Shown here piece by piece: positions 8,406 through 17,478 of a stretch of 64,000 bases of DNA (its first letter is position 1; every line of letters starts with the position of its first letter). The notes beneath the pieces are model-generated. The model searched no databases and was not told the DNA's origin. It saw nothing but the letters and a program-made list of their open reading frames with translations. Location: positions 1 through 64,000 of the forward strand of contig CAYNML010000015.1 of NCBI GenBank assembly GCA_964398185.1, written 5' to 3'. Source of the DNA: Fen-1058 sp964398185 (GTDB lineage: Bacteria > Chloroflexota > Anaerolineae > Fen-1058). Made by a program: the position numbers and the translations under genes.

Positions 8406-11174
8406 ATGGATGCTAACGAAACCCGCTACCACCTCCTGCTAGGCCGCGACGACTGGGCCAACTGCCTCGCCGCCGATGGCCGTGCGCTGGCAGAATACTG
8501 GCTGGCCTCGCCCGTCATGCACAACGAGTCGGGCCTGGACTGGCACACCGCCAGCGACGAGTTGACGCTGCAAGCGCGCGTGGCGCAGTTCGCCACCTCG
8601 CCCTACGACGACAAACTCACGTTCGAGCGACGGCGCGGCGCGGGGCGCGATCGCTACGGAAATTGGTACTGGATCGCTGAATCGGGCACGGAGCTGCGTG
8701 TGCAGTCGGCGGGCACAGGACGCGGCGCGCACTTCTGGTCGGCGGGCGATGGTGTGGAGTGTGAACCGCAGCAGCGCTCTGGCGATTTCGGCCCCAGGGA
8801 AACACCGCCGCCGATCACGTCACTGCCGCTCAGCGGCCTCGCCGTCACCGACGATCATTATCTCGTCGTCGGTGTGCTGGAACCGAAGGGCTTGCTCATC
8901 TTCGATCTGCACGCGGGCGGATCGCCGCGTCAAATGCTGTGGCCCGCCGAGGTGGACTTCGCGCCGTTCGATATGGCCCCGCGCCCCGGCGGCGGCGTGT
9001 GGATTCTCGATCGTGTCAATCGCCGCTATTGGGGACTCGATCGCAAACTCAACGTCATGCGCTTGGACGAAGTCGCCGAAACGATCACACCCGCCGATTT
9101 CCAACCCATCGCTGACGGTGCAACGCGCCTCAATGCCACCCGACCGTTCCCCATAGCAATCACGCTGGAGATGTCATCGCCCATCGAAGCGCGTGATCCA
9201 ATCGCGCTTGACGCCCTGCCCGATGGCAGTGTGATCTTCCTCGACAACGTGCTGGAAGATGGCTTCTCGCGGCTGTATCGTTATCGCCTCGCGCAGCAGT
9301 TGGGAGCGGCGGTATCGCTGGCAGCCGTGTTGAACGTGGTCGATGAAGAGAGCCAATCAGACTTTCACCTGATCGGTTACGACCTTGCCTTCGTCTCTGT
9401 TGCAAACGCGGCGCATCCTTTGTTGTTGGGCGCGGTTTTCATCGCGGCCATGGACGGCAATCAATGTTATGCCTTCGCTGTCTTCGGCGATGATACTTAT
9501 CTCGACCTGCAAGCCCGCGCCGAGTTCTACCCGATGCGCTTGTTCGGCGGCAAAGCGATCGTGCCGGCGGGCGGGCAGGTCTATTACGACTTCGGCGAGA
9601 ACTGGCTGCCGCTGATCGAGCAGAAACGGCCCCGTTACGAATCCGAGGCCACGTTGATCACCTTCGCCTTCGACGGCAAGCAGCCCGATTGCGTGTGGCA
9701 TCGCCTCATGCTGGATGCGTGCATCCCGCCCGACAGCAGCGTGTTCATCTGGAGCCGCACAGCCAACGAAGTGAGCGGGCTCGATCGGGCGCAGTGGTGG
9801 CTGGAACCGTCGCTGCATCAACGCGACATCGGATCGGAACTGCCCTTCGTGCCGGAATCCACGGCGGGCGACGCGGGCACGTGGGAGTTCTTGTTCCAGC
9901 GCGCGAAGGGTCGCTATCTGCAACTGAAGATTTTGCTGAGCGGCAACGGTCGCAGCACACCGCGCCTGCACGCCCTGCGCGCCTACTACCCACGCTTCTC
10001 GTATCTCGAACATTACCTGCCCGCCGTTTATCGCGCCGACGACGAATCGGCTTCATTTCTCGATCGATTTTTGGCCAACGTCGAAGGCACGTTGACCTCC
10101 CTGGAAGACGAGATCGCCAACGTGCAGCTGCTGTTCGATGTGCGCAGCGCGCCCGCCGACGTGCTGGACTGGCTGGCTCACTGGCTGGGCGTCGTGCTCG
10201 ATCCCGCGTGGGATGAGCGCCGCCGCCGCCTGTTCATTCAACACGCCATGGAGTTCTTCCAGTATCGCGGCACGGTGCGCGGCTTGCTGATCGCGCTGCA
10301 CCTGGCGCTGGATGAATGCGTGGACGAGACGATCTTTACGCAGTCGTTCACCTTCAACGCGCGGGCGACCACCCCACAGCGCCGCCTGTCGTCATTCCGC
10401 ATCATCGAAAAATTCCGCACGCGCCAGACACCCGCCGTGGTGCTGGGCGATCCTACCGATACCACCGGGCTGGTGATCGTGACGACGGATCAACGCTGGG
10501 CGCCCGCGCAGGGACGCGACGTGTTGAATCAACGCTGGCAGGCAGAGACAGGCAGTTCGACCGAGTTTCCGATCCGCGATCCGCAGACTGCTCAATCGAG
10601 TGTGTGGCAGACGTTCGCGCGCAGCGCGCTGGGCTTCATCCCATCGGCGGATCCGATCAACGATCGAGGACGCTGGCAGACCTTCCTCGCCGGACGTTAC
10701 GATCTGATCAGCGCCTTCAACGCGGCATATGGAACAGCCCATACCTCCTTCGCGCAGATCGATCTGCCCACGTCTTTGCCCGCCGACGGTGCGCCGCTGC
10801 TCGACTGGTACGAGTTTGAAAGCACCGTGCTGCCCATGCAGCAGAACGCGCACCGCTTCACGGTGCTGCTGCCCGCGCCGTCGACCATCACCGCCGACGA
10901 GCGCCAGCGCCGCCGCGACATCGCGCAGCGCGTGATCGAATGGGAGAAGCCCGCGCACACCACCTTTGATATGAAGTTCTTCTGGGCGCTGTTCCGCGTG
11001 GGCGAAGCGCGCCTGGGCGAAGACACGCTGATCGATCTGGGCAGCCGCGCGCCCGATCTGATGCCGCCCTTCGTGCTGGGCCGCGATTATCTCTTGGAAG
11101 GCTATCTCGCGCCCGGCCATCCGCAGAACGTGAATGATCGCACGGTTCTCGATCGTGATCGCTTGAACACGTAG
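8406..11174 (+). CDS. gpI-type phage tail protein with large N-terminal propeller-like extension (Afp12-type)
   Basis: A 922-residue protein. Residues ~535-640 carry the phage-tail protein I signature found in CIS clusters (YYPRFSYLEHYLPAVYRADD, SFLDRFLANVEGTLTSLEDE, LDWLAHWLGVVLDPAWDE, RRRLFIQHAMEFFQYRGT). The ~500 residues in front are strand-rich with repeated short blocks such as YGNWYWIAESG, DDHYLVVGVLEP and GGVWILDRVNRRYWGLD, suggesting a beta-propeller. The C-terminal ~150 residues contain an alpha/beta region rich in Arg and Asp. In related systems gpI links baseplate J to fibres. The propeller may be surface-exposed and bind a receptor or neighbour; that role is inferred. Confidence 0.85.
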   Translation: MDANETRYHLLLGRDDWANCLAADGRALAEYWLASPVMHNESGLDWHTASDELTLQARVAQFATSPYDDKLTFERRRGAGRDRYGNWYWIAESGTELRVQSAGTGRGAHFWSAGDGVECEPQQRSGDFGPRETPPPITSLPLSGLAVTDDHYLVVGVLEPKGLLIFDLHAGGSPRQMLWPAEVDFAPFDMAPRPGGGVWILDRVNRRYWGLDRKLNVMRLDEVAETITPADFQPIADGATRLNATRPFPIAITLEMSSPIEARDPIALDALPDGSVIFLDNVLEDGFSRLYRYRLAQQLGAAVSLAAVLNVVDEESQSDFHLIGYDLAFVSVANAAHPLLLGAVFIAAMDGNQCYAFAVFGDDTYLDLQARAEFYPMRLFGGKAIVPAGGQVYYDFGENWLPLIEQKRPRYESEATLITFAFDGKQPDCVWHRLMLDACIPPDSSVFIWSRTANEVSGLDRAQWWLEPSLHQRDIGSELPFVPESTAGDAGTWEFLFQRAKGRYLQLKILLSGNGRSTPRLHALRAYYPRFSYLEHYLPAVYRADDESASFLDRFLANVEGTLTSLEDEIANVQLLFDVRSAPADVLDWLAHWLGVVLDPAWDERRRRLFIQHAMEFFQYRGTVRGLLIALHLALDECVDETIFTQSFTFNARATTPQRRLSSFRIIEKFRTRQTPAVVLGDPTDTTGLVIVTTDQRWAPAQGRDVLNQRWQAETGSSTEFPIRDPQTAQSSVWQTFARSALGFIPSADPINDRGRWQTFLAGRYDLISAFNAAYGTAHTSFAQIDLPTSLPADGAPLLDWYEFESTVLPMQQNAHRFTVLLPAPSTITADERQRRRDIAQRVIEWEKPAHTTFDMKFFWALFRVGEARLGEDTLIDLGSRAPDLMPPFVLGRDYLLEGYLAPGHPQNVNDRTVLDRDRLNT

Positions 11175-11209
11175 CGCGAGCTGTCATCGCGCGCAACAAG
11201 GAGCACAAC

Positions 11210-13177
11210 ATGAACGGATTTCAAACTCAAACCACCTCACCGGCGAGCACTGCGCCCGATCCGCACAAGCACGTCAAGTACAGCCTGGGCATGGTGCTGG
11301 GCGTCGACGATTTTGATCAGGAGTTTGCCTACCTGTCGCAGCGCGATCAGTGGCTGGCCCGCGACACGATCGGCTACGGCACCGTCTGCGGCCTGAAGGT
11401 TTCCCTCGAGACCGACGAGCGCGGCCCGCGCGTGTCTGTGGAACCGGGCGTGGCGATCAATCCGCGCGGCCAACTGATCCGCGTCACGCCCGCGCAGTGC
11501 GCGTACCTCAACGACTGGCTCGACGCGCACCGCGAAGACGTGATCCGCGAACTCGGCTCGCCGCCCGCCGATCAACTGACGTTGTACGTCGTGTTGTGCT
11601 ACCGCGCCTGCCCCACCGATCCCGTGCCGATTCCGGGCGAACCCTGCCGCGATGAAACTTCGGCCACGGTGAATTCGCGCTTGAAGGACGACTTCCAACT
11701 GGCGCTGCGCTTCACGCCGCCCGATCAGACCGAAGAAAACGCCGTGCGCGATTTTGTGGAGTGGCTGAGCCACATCGAAGTTTCCGATGGCGCCACGTCG
11801 CACTCGCTGGAAGATTTCCTCGCGGCCATCCGCGACGGCGCGCAGTTGAGTTCGCCGCCCAGTCCGCCGAGCGATTTCATGTACGGCTCACCGCCGGCAG
11901 GCATCGTCATCAACCACGCCGATGCCTGCGAATATCTGCGCGCGGCGCTGCGCGTGTGGGTCACCGAGCTGCGTCCGTTGTGGCGCGGCGTCGCCTGCGA
12001 CGGCTCGACGCCCGACGAAGAGTGCGTGCTGCTGGCGCAGCTCGAGGTACCCGTCGTCGACGGGCTGGCGAGCAGCGATGAGGATGTGGTCGTCAACGAA
12101 GAACAGCGGCCCTTCCTGGTGCATCTGCGGATGCTGCAAGAATGGCTGACGTGCGGCCCACATGCGATCGGGGGCGGCGCCAGCCTCAGTCCGGCCGGCG
12201 CCGTGATCGACGAAACCACGTTCGGGCAAGCATCAAATGTGGGCACACTGGTCAATCAATATGCGCTGGCCGATCACACCCACGGCACGCCGCCGCTGCC
12301 GGAATTTCCACCCGGCGCGGAACCCGGCGATACCGTCGTGAGTGAGACCACCTTCGGACAAGCAGCCGATGCCGGTGAATCTGCGCAATTCAGCCGCGCC
12401 GATCACACCCATGGTACACCCGCGTTGAGCGGCGATGTCACCACCACGTCCACCGGCGCAGCTGTCGTCGGCGGCATCGGCGGCATCCCGATCGATCTCA
12501 CCAATCTCGACGACGGCGAAGTGCTGATCTTCAATCGCGCGCAGAACCGCTGGCTGCCCGGTTCCACCGGCGGCACGGGCGACGGCGATTTCGTGGAGCA
12601 TCCGGTCGGCCTGCCGCGTTACTTCATCGTGGCCTCCGGCCTCGTGCCCACGCCCGCGCCGTTTTACAACAATCTCCAGGTGATTGGTTTTCCCGATGTC
12701 GGCGTGATTGCTTTCACCTTTGACAACTACGTGCAGCCGCCGCGCACCGGCGAGCATCAATACCTCGTCAAGGCGCTGCACGTCTTCAACCCGGAAATCC
12801 AGAACGAATCACAGGGCATGTTTGCCATCAGTTTCCTGCGCTTTGAAAAGGACGGGTTCCACCTGCGCGTGACGGACCTGTTCGGCAATCCGACCGATCC
12901 GGAAACGCTGCGCCAGATGCAGTTCATGATCGAAGTCAGCGAATTCCGCTCCAAGCGGGGCATCGGTCCACGCGCACGCGTCGATCTGAACACGGCCACC
13001 GCCGACGAGCTGCGCACGCTGCCGCGCATCGGGCCGGAGATTGCGAATCGCATCGTGGCGGCGCGCCGCAAAACGCGCGGCGGGTTCAAGACGCTGGACG
13101 ATCTGACCAACGTCGAAGGCATCGGCACGGACACGCTGCGCATCATCGAGCCGTTCGTTACCCTCAGCCCCAAGTAA
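11210..13177 (+). CDS. CIS fibre-like protein with HTHG motifs and C-terminal helix-hairpin-helix domain
   Basis: A 655-residue mosaic. Residues ~20-95 form a domain (YLSQRDQWLARDTIGYGTVCGLKV, then VSVEPGVAINPRGQLIRV) that also opens the next gene. Residues ~340-410 hold two copies of an ETTFGQA ... DHTHGTP unit; DHTHG is the His-x-His motif of phage tail fibres. The last ~65 residues are a ComEA-like double helix-hairpin-helix (VDLNTATADELRTLPRIGPE, then DDLTNVEGIGTDTLRIIEP), normally a DNA-contact or interaction fold. A clear AAGGAG precedes the ATG. Position and motifs suggest a structural accessory or fibre; the function is unproved. Confidence 0.7.
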   Translation: MNGFQTQTTSPASTAPDPHKHVKYSLGMVLGVDDFDQEFAYLSQRDQWLARDTIGYGTVCGLKVSLETDERGPRVSVEPGVAINPRGQLIRVTPAQCAYLNDWLDAHREDVIRELGSPPADQLTLYVVLCYRACPTDPVPIPGEPCRDETSATVNSRLKDDFQLALRFTPPDQTEENAVRDFVEWLSHIEVSDGATSHSLEDFLAAIRDGAQLSSPPSPPSDFMYGSPPAGIVINHADACEYLRAALRVWVTELRPLWRGVACDGSTPDEECVLLAQLEVPVVDGLASSDEDVVVNEEQRPFLVHLRMLQEWLTCGPHAIGGGASLSPAGAVIDETTFGQASNVGTLVNQYALADHTHGTPPLPEFPPGAEPGDTVVSETTFGQAADAGESAQFSRADHTHGTPALSGDVTTTSTGAAVVGGIGGIPIDLTNLDDGEVLIFNRAQNRWLPGSTGGTGDGDFVEHPVGLPRYFIVASGLVPTPAPFYNNLQVIGFPDVGVIAFTFDNYVQPPRTGEHQYLVKALHVFNPEIQNESQGMFAISFLRFEKDGFHLRVTDLFGNPTDPETLRQMQFMIEVSEFRSKRGIGPRARVDLNTATADELRTLPRIGPEIANRIVAARRKTRGGFKTLDDLTNVEGIGTDTLRIIEPFVTLSPK

Positions 13178-13189
13178 GCGGAGGCGCGC

Positions 13190-14443
13190 ATGACACTTAC
13201 TCAACTTCGCACACCCATTCTCGACGGCGGCATCAAGTCGATCCACTTCTTCAACGGGCGGCTGCTCTCTGCGGAAGATTTGAGCCAGGAGAAAGCGGCC
13301 AACAAGCAGGCGCGCCAGCTGCTCGGCCAGTCTGTCGGTGACGGTATTGCTCACGGCCTGGAAGTGAGAGTGAACAGCAGCCAGAGCAGCACTCAAGCGC
13401 CCGTGGTCACCGTCAACGCCGGGCTGGCGCTCAATCGACAGGGACAGACGTTGCAACTGACGAAGGATGTCGATGTGGCCTTAGTGCGTCCCGCGACCAG
13501 CACCGCCTCAACCGTCACCGCCCTCTTCGCCGATTGCCAGCCGCTGCAACAGGGGCCATACGTCGTGGGCAAAGGCGTTTATCTGCTGACCATTCAAGCA
13601 GCGTCGGGCACTGAAGGCAAAGCGCCGGTCAGCGGATTGGGAAACATCGATGCAACCTGCAACGCCAAGTATCAGATCGACGGCGTGCAGTTCCGCTTGA
13701 TCCAGCTGCCCATCACGGCGGCGGAGTTCGACGCGGCGGGAAATCGCCTGCGCAACTATCTGGCCTATCGCTGCTTCGGCGTGAACGACAACAAAGTGAA
13801 CGCGTTCTTCGCCAATCCCTTCAGCCCTGCCGTGTCGAGCTACGGCCTGCTGGACAGTCTGCGGCCCGAGTGTGTGCTGGACGATGAAGTGCCGCTGGCC
13901 CTGATCTACTGGACGGTGGCGAACGGATTGGAGTTCATCGATCTGTGGGCGGTGCGGCGGCGCATCACCGCCCGATCGGTTGACGCGCGTTGGCAGCTGC
14001 TCACCGCCGATCGGCGTGAGGCCGAAGCCGAAGCGCTGTTCCTGCAATTCGAGGCGCAGATCGAAGAGATCCGCGCCCGCGAGTCAAATCTCACGTCGCT
14101 GCGCGCCATCGATCGGTTTGTGGCGCTGCCGCCGGTGGGCCTGTTACCGCTCGGCGGCGCGGGCACGACGACAGGCATCACCTATCAGAAATTCTTCGAG
14201 GACCTGCCCTATCGCGCGCCAGCCTACATCACCGGGCGGCAGATCGAAGCGATCGTGCAGCAGGCGCTGCGTTATCCGCCCATCCGCCTGGCGCAGCGTG
14301 AAGCGGTGATGCTCTATCGCATCGTCGAAGCGCCCACGCCCGATCCGTGCGTGTTATTCGTCAGCGCCTATCTGCCGTTGTTCGGCGAACCGCGCTTCGA
14401 TACCGCCCACTGGGACTTCAGCAACTTTCCAAGAGAGGCATGA
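13190..14443 (+). CDS. CIS-associated protein paralogous to the N-terminus of the preceding gene
   Basis: A 417-residue protein of unknown function. Its first ~100 residues (FFNGRLLSAEDLSQEKAANK, LLGQSVGDGIAHGLEV, VVTVNAGLALNRQGQTLQL) align by eye with the opening domain of the gene at 11210, including the GL-V strand and the NxxGQ turn. The remainder is mixed, with an acidic helical region (ADRREAEAEALFLQFEAQIEEI) near residues 275-305. A GGAGG ribosome site and a 12-base gap indicate translation coupled with the gene before it. Proteins with this N-terminus are seen in CIS-type clusters; the role is probably structural. Confidence 0.6.
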   Translation: MTLTQLRTPILDGGIKSIHFFNGRLLSAEDLSQEKAANKQARQLLGQSVGDGIAHGLEVRVNSSQSSTQAPVVTVNAGLALNRQGQTLQLTKDVDVALVRPATSTASTVTALFADCQPLQQGPYVVGKGVYLLTIQAASGTEGKAPVSGLGNIDATCNAKYQIDGVQFRLIQLPITAAEFDAAGNRLRNYLAYRCFGVNDNKVNAFFANPFSPAVSSYGLLDSLRPECVLDDEVPLALIYWTVANGLEFIDLWAVRRRITARSVDARWQLLTADRREAEAEALFLQFEAQIEEIRARESNLTSLRAIDRFVALPPVGLLPLGGAGTTTGITYQKFFEDLPYRAPAYITGRQIEAIVQQALRYPPIRLAQREAVMLYRIVEAPTPDPCVLFVSAYLPLFGEPRFDTAHWDFSNFPREA

Positions 14444-14461
14444 TCTAGTTTCACTCCTCGT

Positions 14462-14508
14462 CCGCGTCCTCGTCCGCTATGCGCGGCCAACCGCGAGGAC
14501 GCGGTTGG
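14462..14508. repeat. CCGCGTCCTCG / CGAGGACGCGG palindrome
   Basis: CCGCGTCCTCG (14462-14472) pairs with CGAGGACGCGG (14494-14504). A tighter hairpin CCAACCGCG / CGCGGTTGG also forms at 14487-14508. The same core sequence appears in the large hairpin at 56509-56564. Confidence 0.65.
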
Positions 14509-14541
14509 CGAGCACAGGTAATTTGATCTAAGGAGGCATAC

Positions 14542-15129
14542 ATGGCTATCACCGACATACCCGAATTCGTCGAAGCAGCGCCGGGCGATCTCATCCGATC
14601 GAGCGACTGGAACAACGTGCAGCGGCAGGTGCGCCACAGCATCCGCGCGCATCAGCACACGCGCGTGGCCGGCGCGCCCGCCAATGATGCGGCGGCGCAA
14701 GACACCGCGCTGCAGATCACCACCGACGAGATCGCCAACGGCGCGGTCACCGGCGCAAAGATCGCCACGGACACCATCACCGTCAACAATCTGGCGCCCA
14801 ACTCGGTGGGCAGCAGCGAATTGATCACCGCGTCGGTGCGGCTGAGCAAGCTCGCGTTCACCACGGTGGCCTCGGGCAGCGCCACGCTGTCGCCGGGCGA
14901 GGAAGAAGAGCAGCTGGTGGATGACGCCGCGCCATCGACCAAGACCACCATCTACTTCCCCACCGCCGCCCTCGTCAGCACCAGCGGCAGCGGTTACAGC
15001 GAAGTCAAGGTCGAGGTCATCTACCGGCAAAACGTGGGCGCCAACACCGTCAATGTCTACATTCGTTTGAGGAACACCGGCTCGGCCACGGCCGAAGTGT
15101 TCTGGATGGTGACCACGTTTGCAGCCTGA
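14542..15129 (+). CDS. Small tail-fibre-like protein of the CIS cluster
   Basis: A 195-residue protein. After an N-terminal helix (RSSDWNNVQRQVRHSIRAHQ) come repeats of the phage-fibre type in which Ile and Val alternate with turns: ITTDEIANGAVTGAKIATDTI, NNLAPNSVGSSELITASV. The last ~80 residues form a predicted beta domain ending EVFWMVTTFAA. GAVTGAKIA-type repeats are common in trimeric tail fibres. A strong AAGGAGG lies upstream of the ATG. Together with the two preceding genes it may build the host- or surface-contacting part of the particle; the target is unknown. Confidence 0.6.
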   Translation: MAITDIPEFVEAAPGDLIRSSDWNNVQRQVRHSIRAHQHTRVAGAPANDAAAQDTALQITTDEIANGAVTGAKIATDTITVNNLAPNSVGSSELITASVRLSKLAFTTVASGSATLSPGEEEEQLVDDAAPSTKTTIYFPTAALVSTSGSGYSEVKVEVIYRQNVGANTVNVYIRLRNTGSATAEVFWMVTTFAA

Positions 15130-15156
15130 GGCGCTGACCAGCGCCCAGCTCGATCA

Positions 15157-15252
15157 GTCATTCCCGCGCGCCTGTGGCGGGAATCCAGTGGTTTGACCGA
15201 CACACATTGCTTATCGTGGGCTGGATGCCCGACAACAACACTCGGGCATGAC
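15157..15252. repeat. GTCATTCCCGCG...GGCATGAC intergenic repeat, copy 2
   Basis: This is the longer copy of the element at 5672-5739. It has the same GTCATTCCCGCG start, the GCGGGAATCCAGTG phrase and a GGATGCCCGA / CTCGGGCATGAC hairpin, with an extra ~28 bases between the two halves. Confidence 0.7.
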
Positions 15253-15280
15253 GACAGCCAGATAGCTTGAGGAGGCAACT

Positions 15281-15760
15281 ATGGATCAACGCGTTCAAGT
15301 CTTATCCGCCGTCAAGCAGTTCATGGCCGCCCGCGCCGACAGCCCGAACAAACGCCGGGCGCAGGCCTTTGTCGCTCTGATCGAGCAAAATCCCGACATG
15401 TGCTGGGACGATCTGGCGCAGGAATTCCGCAACAACTACTACGACGCCTTCGACGAGATTATCCCGGCCCTGGCGGCCATCGACGATCCGTTGGTGACGT
15501 ACAACTGCGTGCGGCTGGCTGACGCCAACAACGTCAAGGAAGTGCAGGCCATGAAGCAGGTGGCCCAGTCCGCGGACAGCTACAAGCACCAGGTCAGCCT
15601 GCGCGCCATGGTCAGAACTCGCTCGGAAGAGCTGCTGCCCGTCATCAAAGGCAAGGCCGATCTGCCCAACTCGCTGCGCGTGTCGCTGGGGCTGGGCAAG
15701 TCCACCGCGCCCGCAGCCAAAGTCGAAATCAAGCGCAAGATCAAAATCGAACCGGCTTGA
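15281..15760 (+). CDS. Unknown helical protein of the CIS cluster
   Basis: A 159-residue protein with no family I can name. The sequence is almost wholly helical, with repeated amphipathic segments (NKRRAQAFVALIEQ, WDDLAQEFRNNYYDAFDEIIPALAAI, VKEVQAMKQVAQS) that resemble HEAT-type helix pairs, and it ends in a basic tail (KVEIKRKIKIEPA). GAGGAGG precedes the ATG. Its stop overlaps the start of the next gene by ATGA, so the two are probably made together. Its place just before the ATPase pair suggests an assembly or regulatory role. Confidence 0.55.
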   Translation: MDQRVQVLSAVKQFMAARADSPNKRRAQAFVALIEQNPDMCWDDLAQEFRNNYYDAFDEIIPALAAIDDPLVTYNCVRLADANNVKEVQAMKQVAQSADSYKHQVSLRAMVRTRSEELLPVIKGKADLPNSLRVSLGLGKSTAPAAKVEIKRKIKIEPA

Positions 15761-17478
15761 TGATCGCGCCCGACTCGACCGTGATCTGCACGCTGCGGAT
15801 CAAAACCGCCGTGTCCGATCGACTGGCGGCGCGGCAGCAGACGGAACGAGCGCTGCAAGCGGCTGCCCTCCGCCCGATCGGCCTGCCACGCGATGCGATC
15901 CTGATCGTGCGGCGCCTGACGGCTCGTCGCCCTGACCGCGCGGGTTGGGAGCAGGCCGTCAACGCGCAGTTGGATCAGCTGGCCCGGCAAGCGGCCCGCC
16001 CGATCGAAGGTGCGGTACCCGCGAATGCGGCCGCCGTGCTCTTCGCAGATCGAGCGGAGCTGCTGGCCTGCCTCGCCGCCGACTGGTGCGCGGGCGTCGT
16101 GCGAACGCAGTGGTGGTGGCAGAGCCTGCTGCGCGGCGGCGATCTCACGCGCGCCGTCAGCGACGCGTGGCTGGCCACGCCGGAATACCTGCCGCTGGCG
16201 TTGCAGCGGTTGGCCGTTCAACGACAGGTCACCGTCTTTGCCCAACGGTTGAGCGATGAAGACACTCGCTTGATCCTGCACGCATTAGTGCAGACATTCG
16301 GGCTGTATGAACTCTCGATCAGACTCGCCGAGTTCAGCGAACCGGAGCCGGAAGGACATGACGTGATTGCCCAACACCGCGATCAGACGACGAGCAGCGC
16401 GCCTGCCTCGGTGAGGCCCATGCCCCCGTGGCTGCCCTGGATCCAAACGCGCGTCGAGCACCTGTCACCCCATCGACAAGTGCTGCTCGGCGTTGGGCTG
16501 ATGCTGCACGCCGCCCCGTCGATCGTCCGCTCGGCGTCATTTGCAGCCGAGGTGAAAGCCTGGCACACCGCGATCCGCAGGATGCCGCCACAACAGCGTG
16601 TTTCGCCAGAGTCAACCGCAGTGTCTTCTGCTGCGCCTTCTTCATCCGCAACAACTGCGCCAACGCCGCTGCCTCAGGCCGCTGCATCACGCGCTGCACT
16701 CGCACGGCAACCTGAAGCAGCGATCACCTCGGCACCGTCATTGCAAGGAGCGCTGTTGGCGACGCAGCCATCTCCACCGGAACAGCCTCCTGAGTCAAGC
16801 GTAGGCGAAAGTGAAGTGTCTCCGTCGAGCCTACCGCAAGCCGCAACCGCTCCACTCACAACGCGGGATGGGGTTGAAGTCGAGCCGCTCAGCGAGATTG
16901 AGACCGACTTCGGCGGCGTGTGCTACTTCATCAATCTGGGCCTCTTTCTGAACCTCTACGGCGATTTCACCACGCCGCTGCAGCCCGGCCTCGATCTACC
17001 GATCTGGGACTTCATGGCGCTGGTGGCGCAGGAGTTGATCGGCGACGACGTGACGCGCGATCCGATCTGGCCATTGTTGGCGCAGCTGGCCGATCGGGCG
17101 GAGGATGAGCCGCCGGGCGCGCATTTCGATCCAACACGCAACGTCATTGCCAGGAGCGTTGTTGGCGACGAAGCAATCTCACTGGACGAAAATGGAGATG
17201 GCTTCGCCCCTACGGGGCTTGCAATGACGCCTTTGAAAAGTTGGCTCGCCGACTTAATGTCCATCATCCGCCCGCGCCTGCAATTGGCTCTCGGCGTGAA
17301 CGATGAAGATTTGCCGCGCTATTTCACACAACGCGCGCGCCTCGTCGTCAGCACCTTGACCTTCGATGCGTACTTCGCCCTCGCCGATCTACCGATCGAG
17401 ATTCGCCTGTCCGGCCTCGATCGCGATCCAGGCTGGGTGCCGGCCGCCGGCAGAACGGTACGGTTCCACTATGACTGA
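15757..17478 (+). CDS. Unknown CIS-cluster protein preceding the AAA+ ATPase; contains an inserted REP element
   Basis: A 573-residue protein of unknown function. An Arg/Ala-rich N-terminal half is followed by a low-complexity Ala/Pro/Ser segment (~residues 285-365). A compact C-terminal domain contains FGGVCYFINLGLFLNLYGDF and LPIWDFMALVAQELIG. Proteins ending this way commonly precede the ATPase gene in CIS clusters. Residues 463-491 (ARSVVGDEAISLDENGDGFA and flanks) are encoded by an 86-base copy of the dispersed GTCATTGC element, read in frame. Start overlaps the previous stop and the end overlaps the next ATG, so translation is coupled on both sides. Confidence 0.6.
   Translation: MMIAPDSTVICTLRIKTAVSDRLAARQQTERALQAAALRPIGLPRDAILIVRRLTARRPDRAGWEQAVNAQLDQLARQAARPIEGAVPANAAAVLFADRAELLACLAADWCAGVVRTQWWWQSLLRGGDLTRAVSDAWLATPEYLPLALQRLAVQRQVTVFAQRLSDEDTRLILHALVQTFGLYELSIRLAEFSEPEPEGHDVIAQHRDQTTSSAPASVRPMPPWLPWIQTRVEHLSPHRQVLLGVGLMLHAAPSIVRSASFAAEVKAWHTAIRRMPPQQRVSPESTAVSSAAPSSSATTAPTPLPQAAASRAALARQPEAAITSAPSLQGALLATQPSPPEQPPESSVGESEVSPSSLPQAATAPLTTRDGVEVEPLSEIETDFGGVCYFINLGLFLNLYGDFTTPLQPGLDLPIWDFMALVAQELIGDDVTRDPIWPLLAQLADRAEDEPPGAHFDPTRNVIARSVVGDEAISLDENGDGFAPTGLAMTPLKSWLADLMSIIRPRLQLALGVNDEDLPRYFTQRARLVVSTLTFDAYFALADLPIEIRLSGLDRDPGWVPAAGRTVRFHYD
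17143..17228. repeat. In-frame REP-like element inside a CIS gene
   Basis: GTCATTGC (17143-17150) and GCAATGAC (17221-17228) bound the element. Inside are CGAAGCAATCTC and GAGATGGCTTCG, the same paired words as in the intergenic element at 2129-2241. It is open in the frame of the host gene. Confidence 0.8.

Noticed and set aside
12960..13177. C-terminal helix-hairpin-helix of the CIS gene as a ComEA competence protein
   Set aside because: The domain is continuous with a long CIS-type protein, lacks a membrane segment, and has no competence neighbours.
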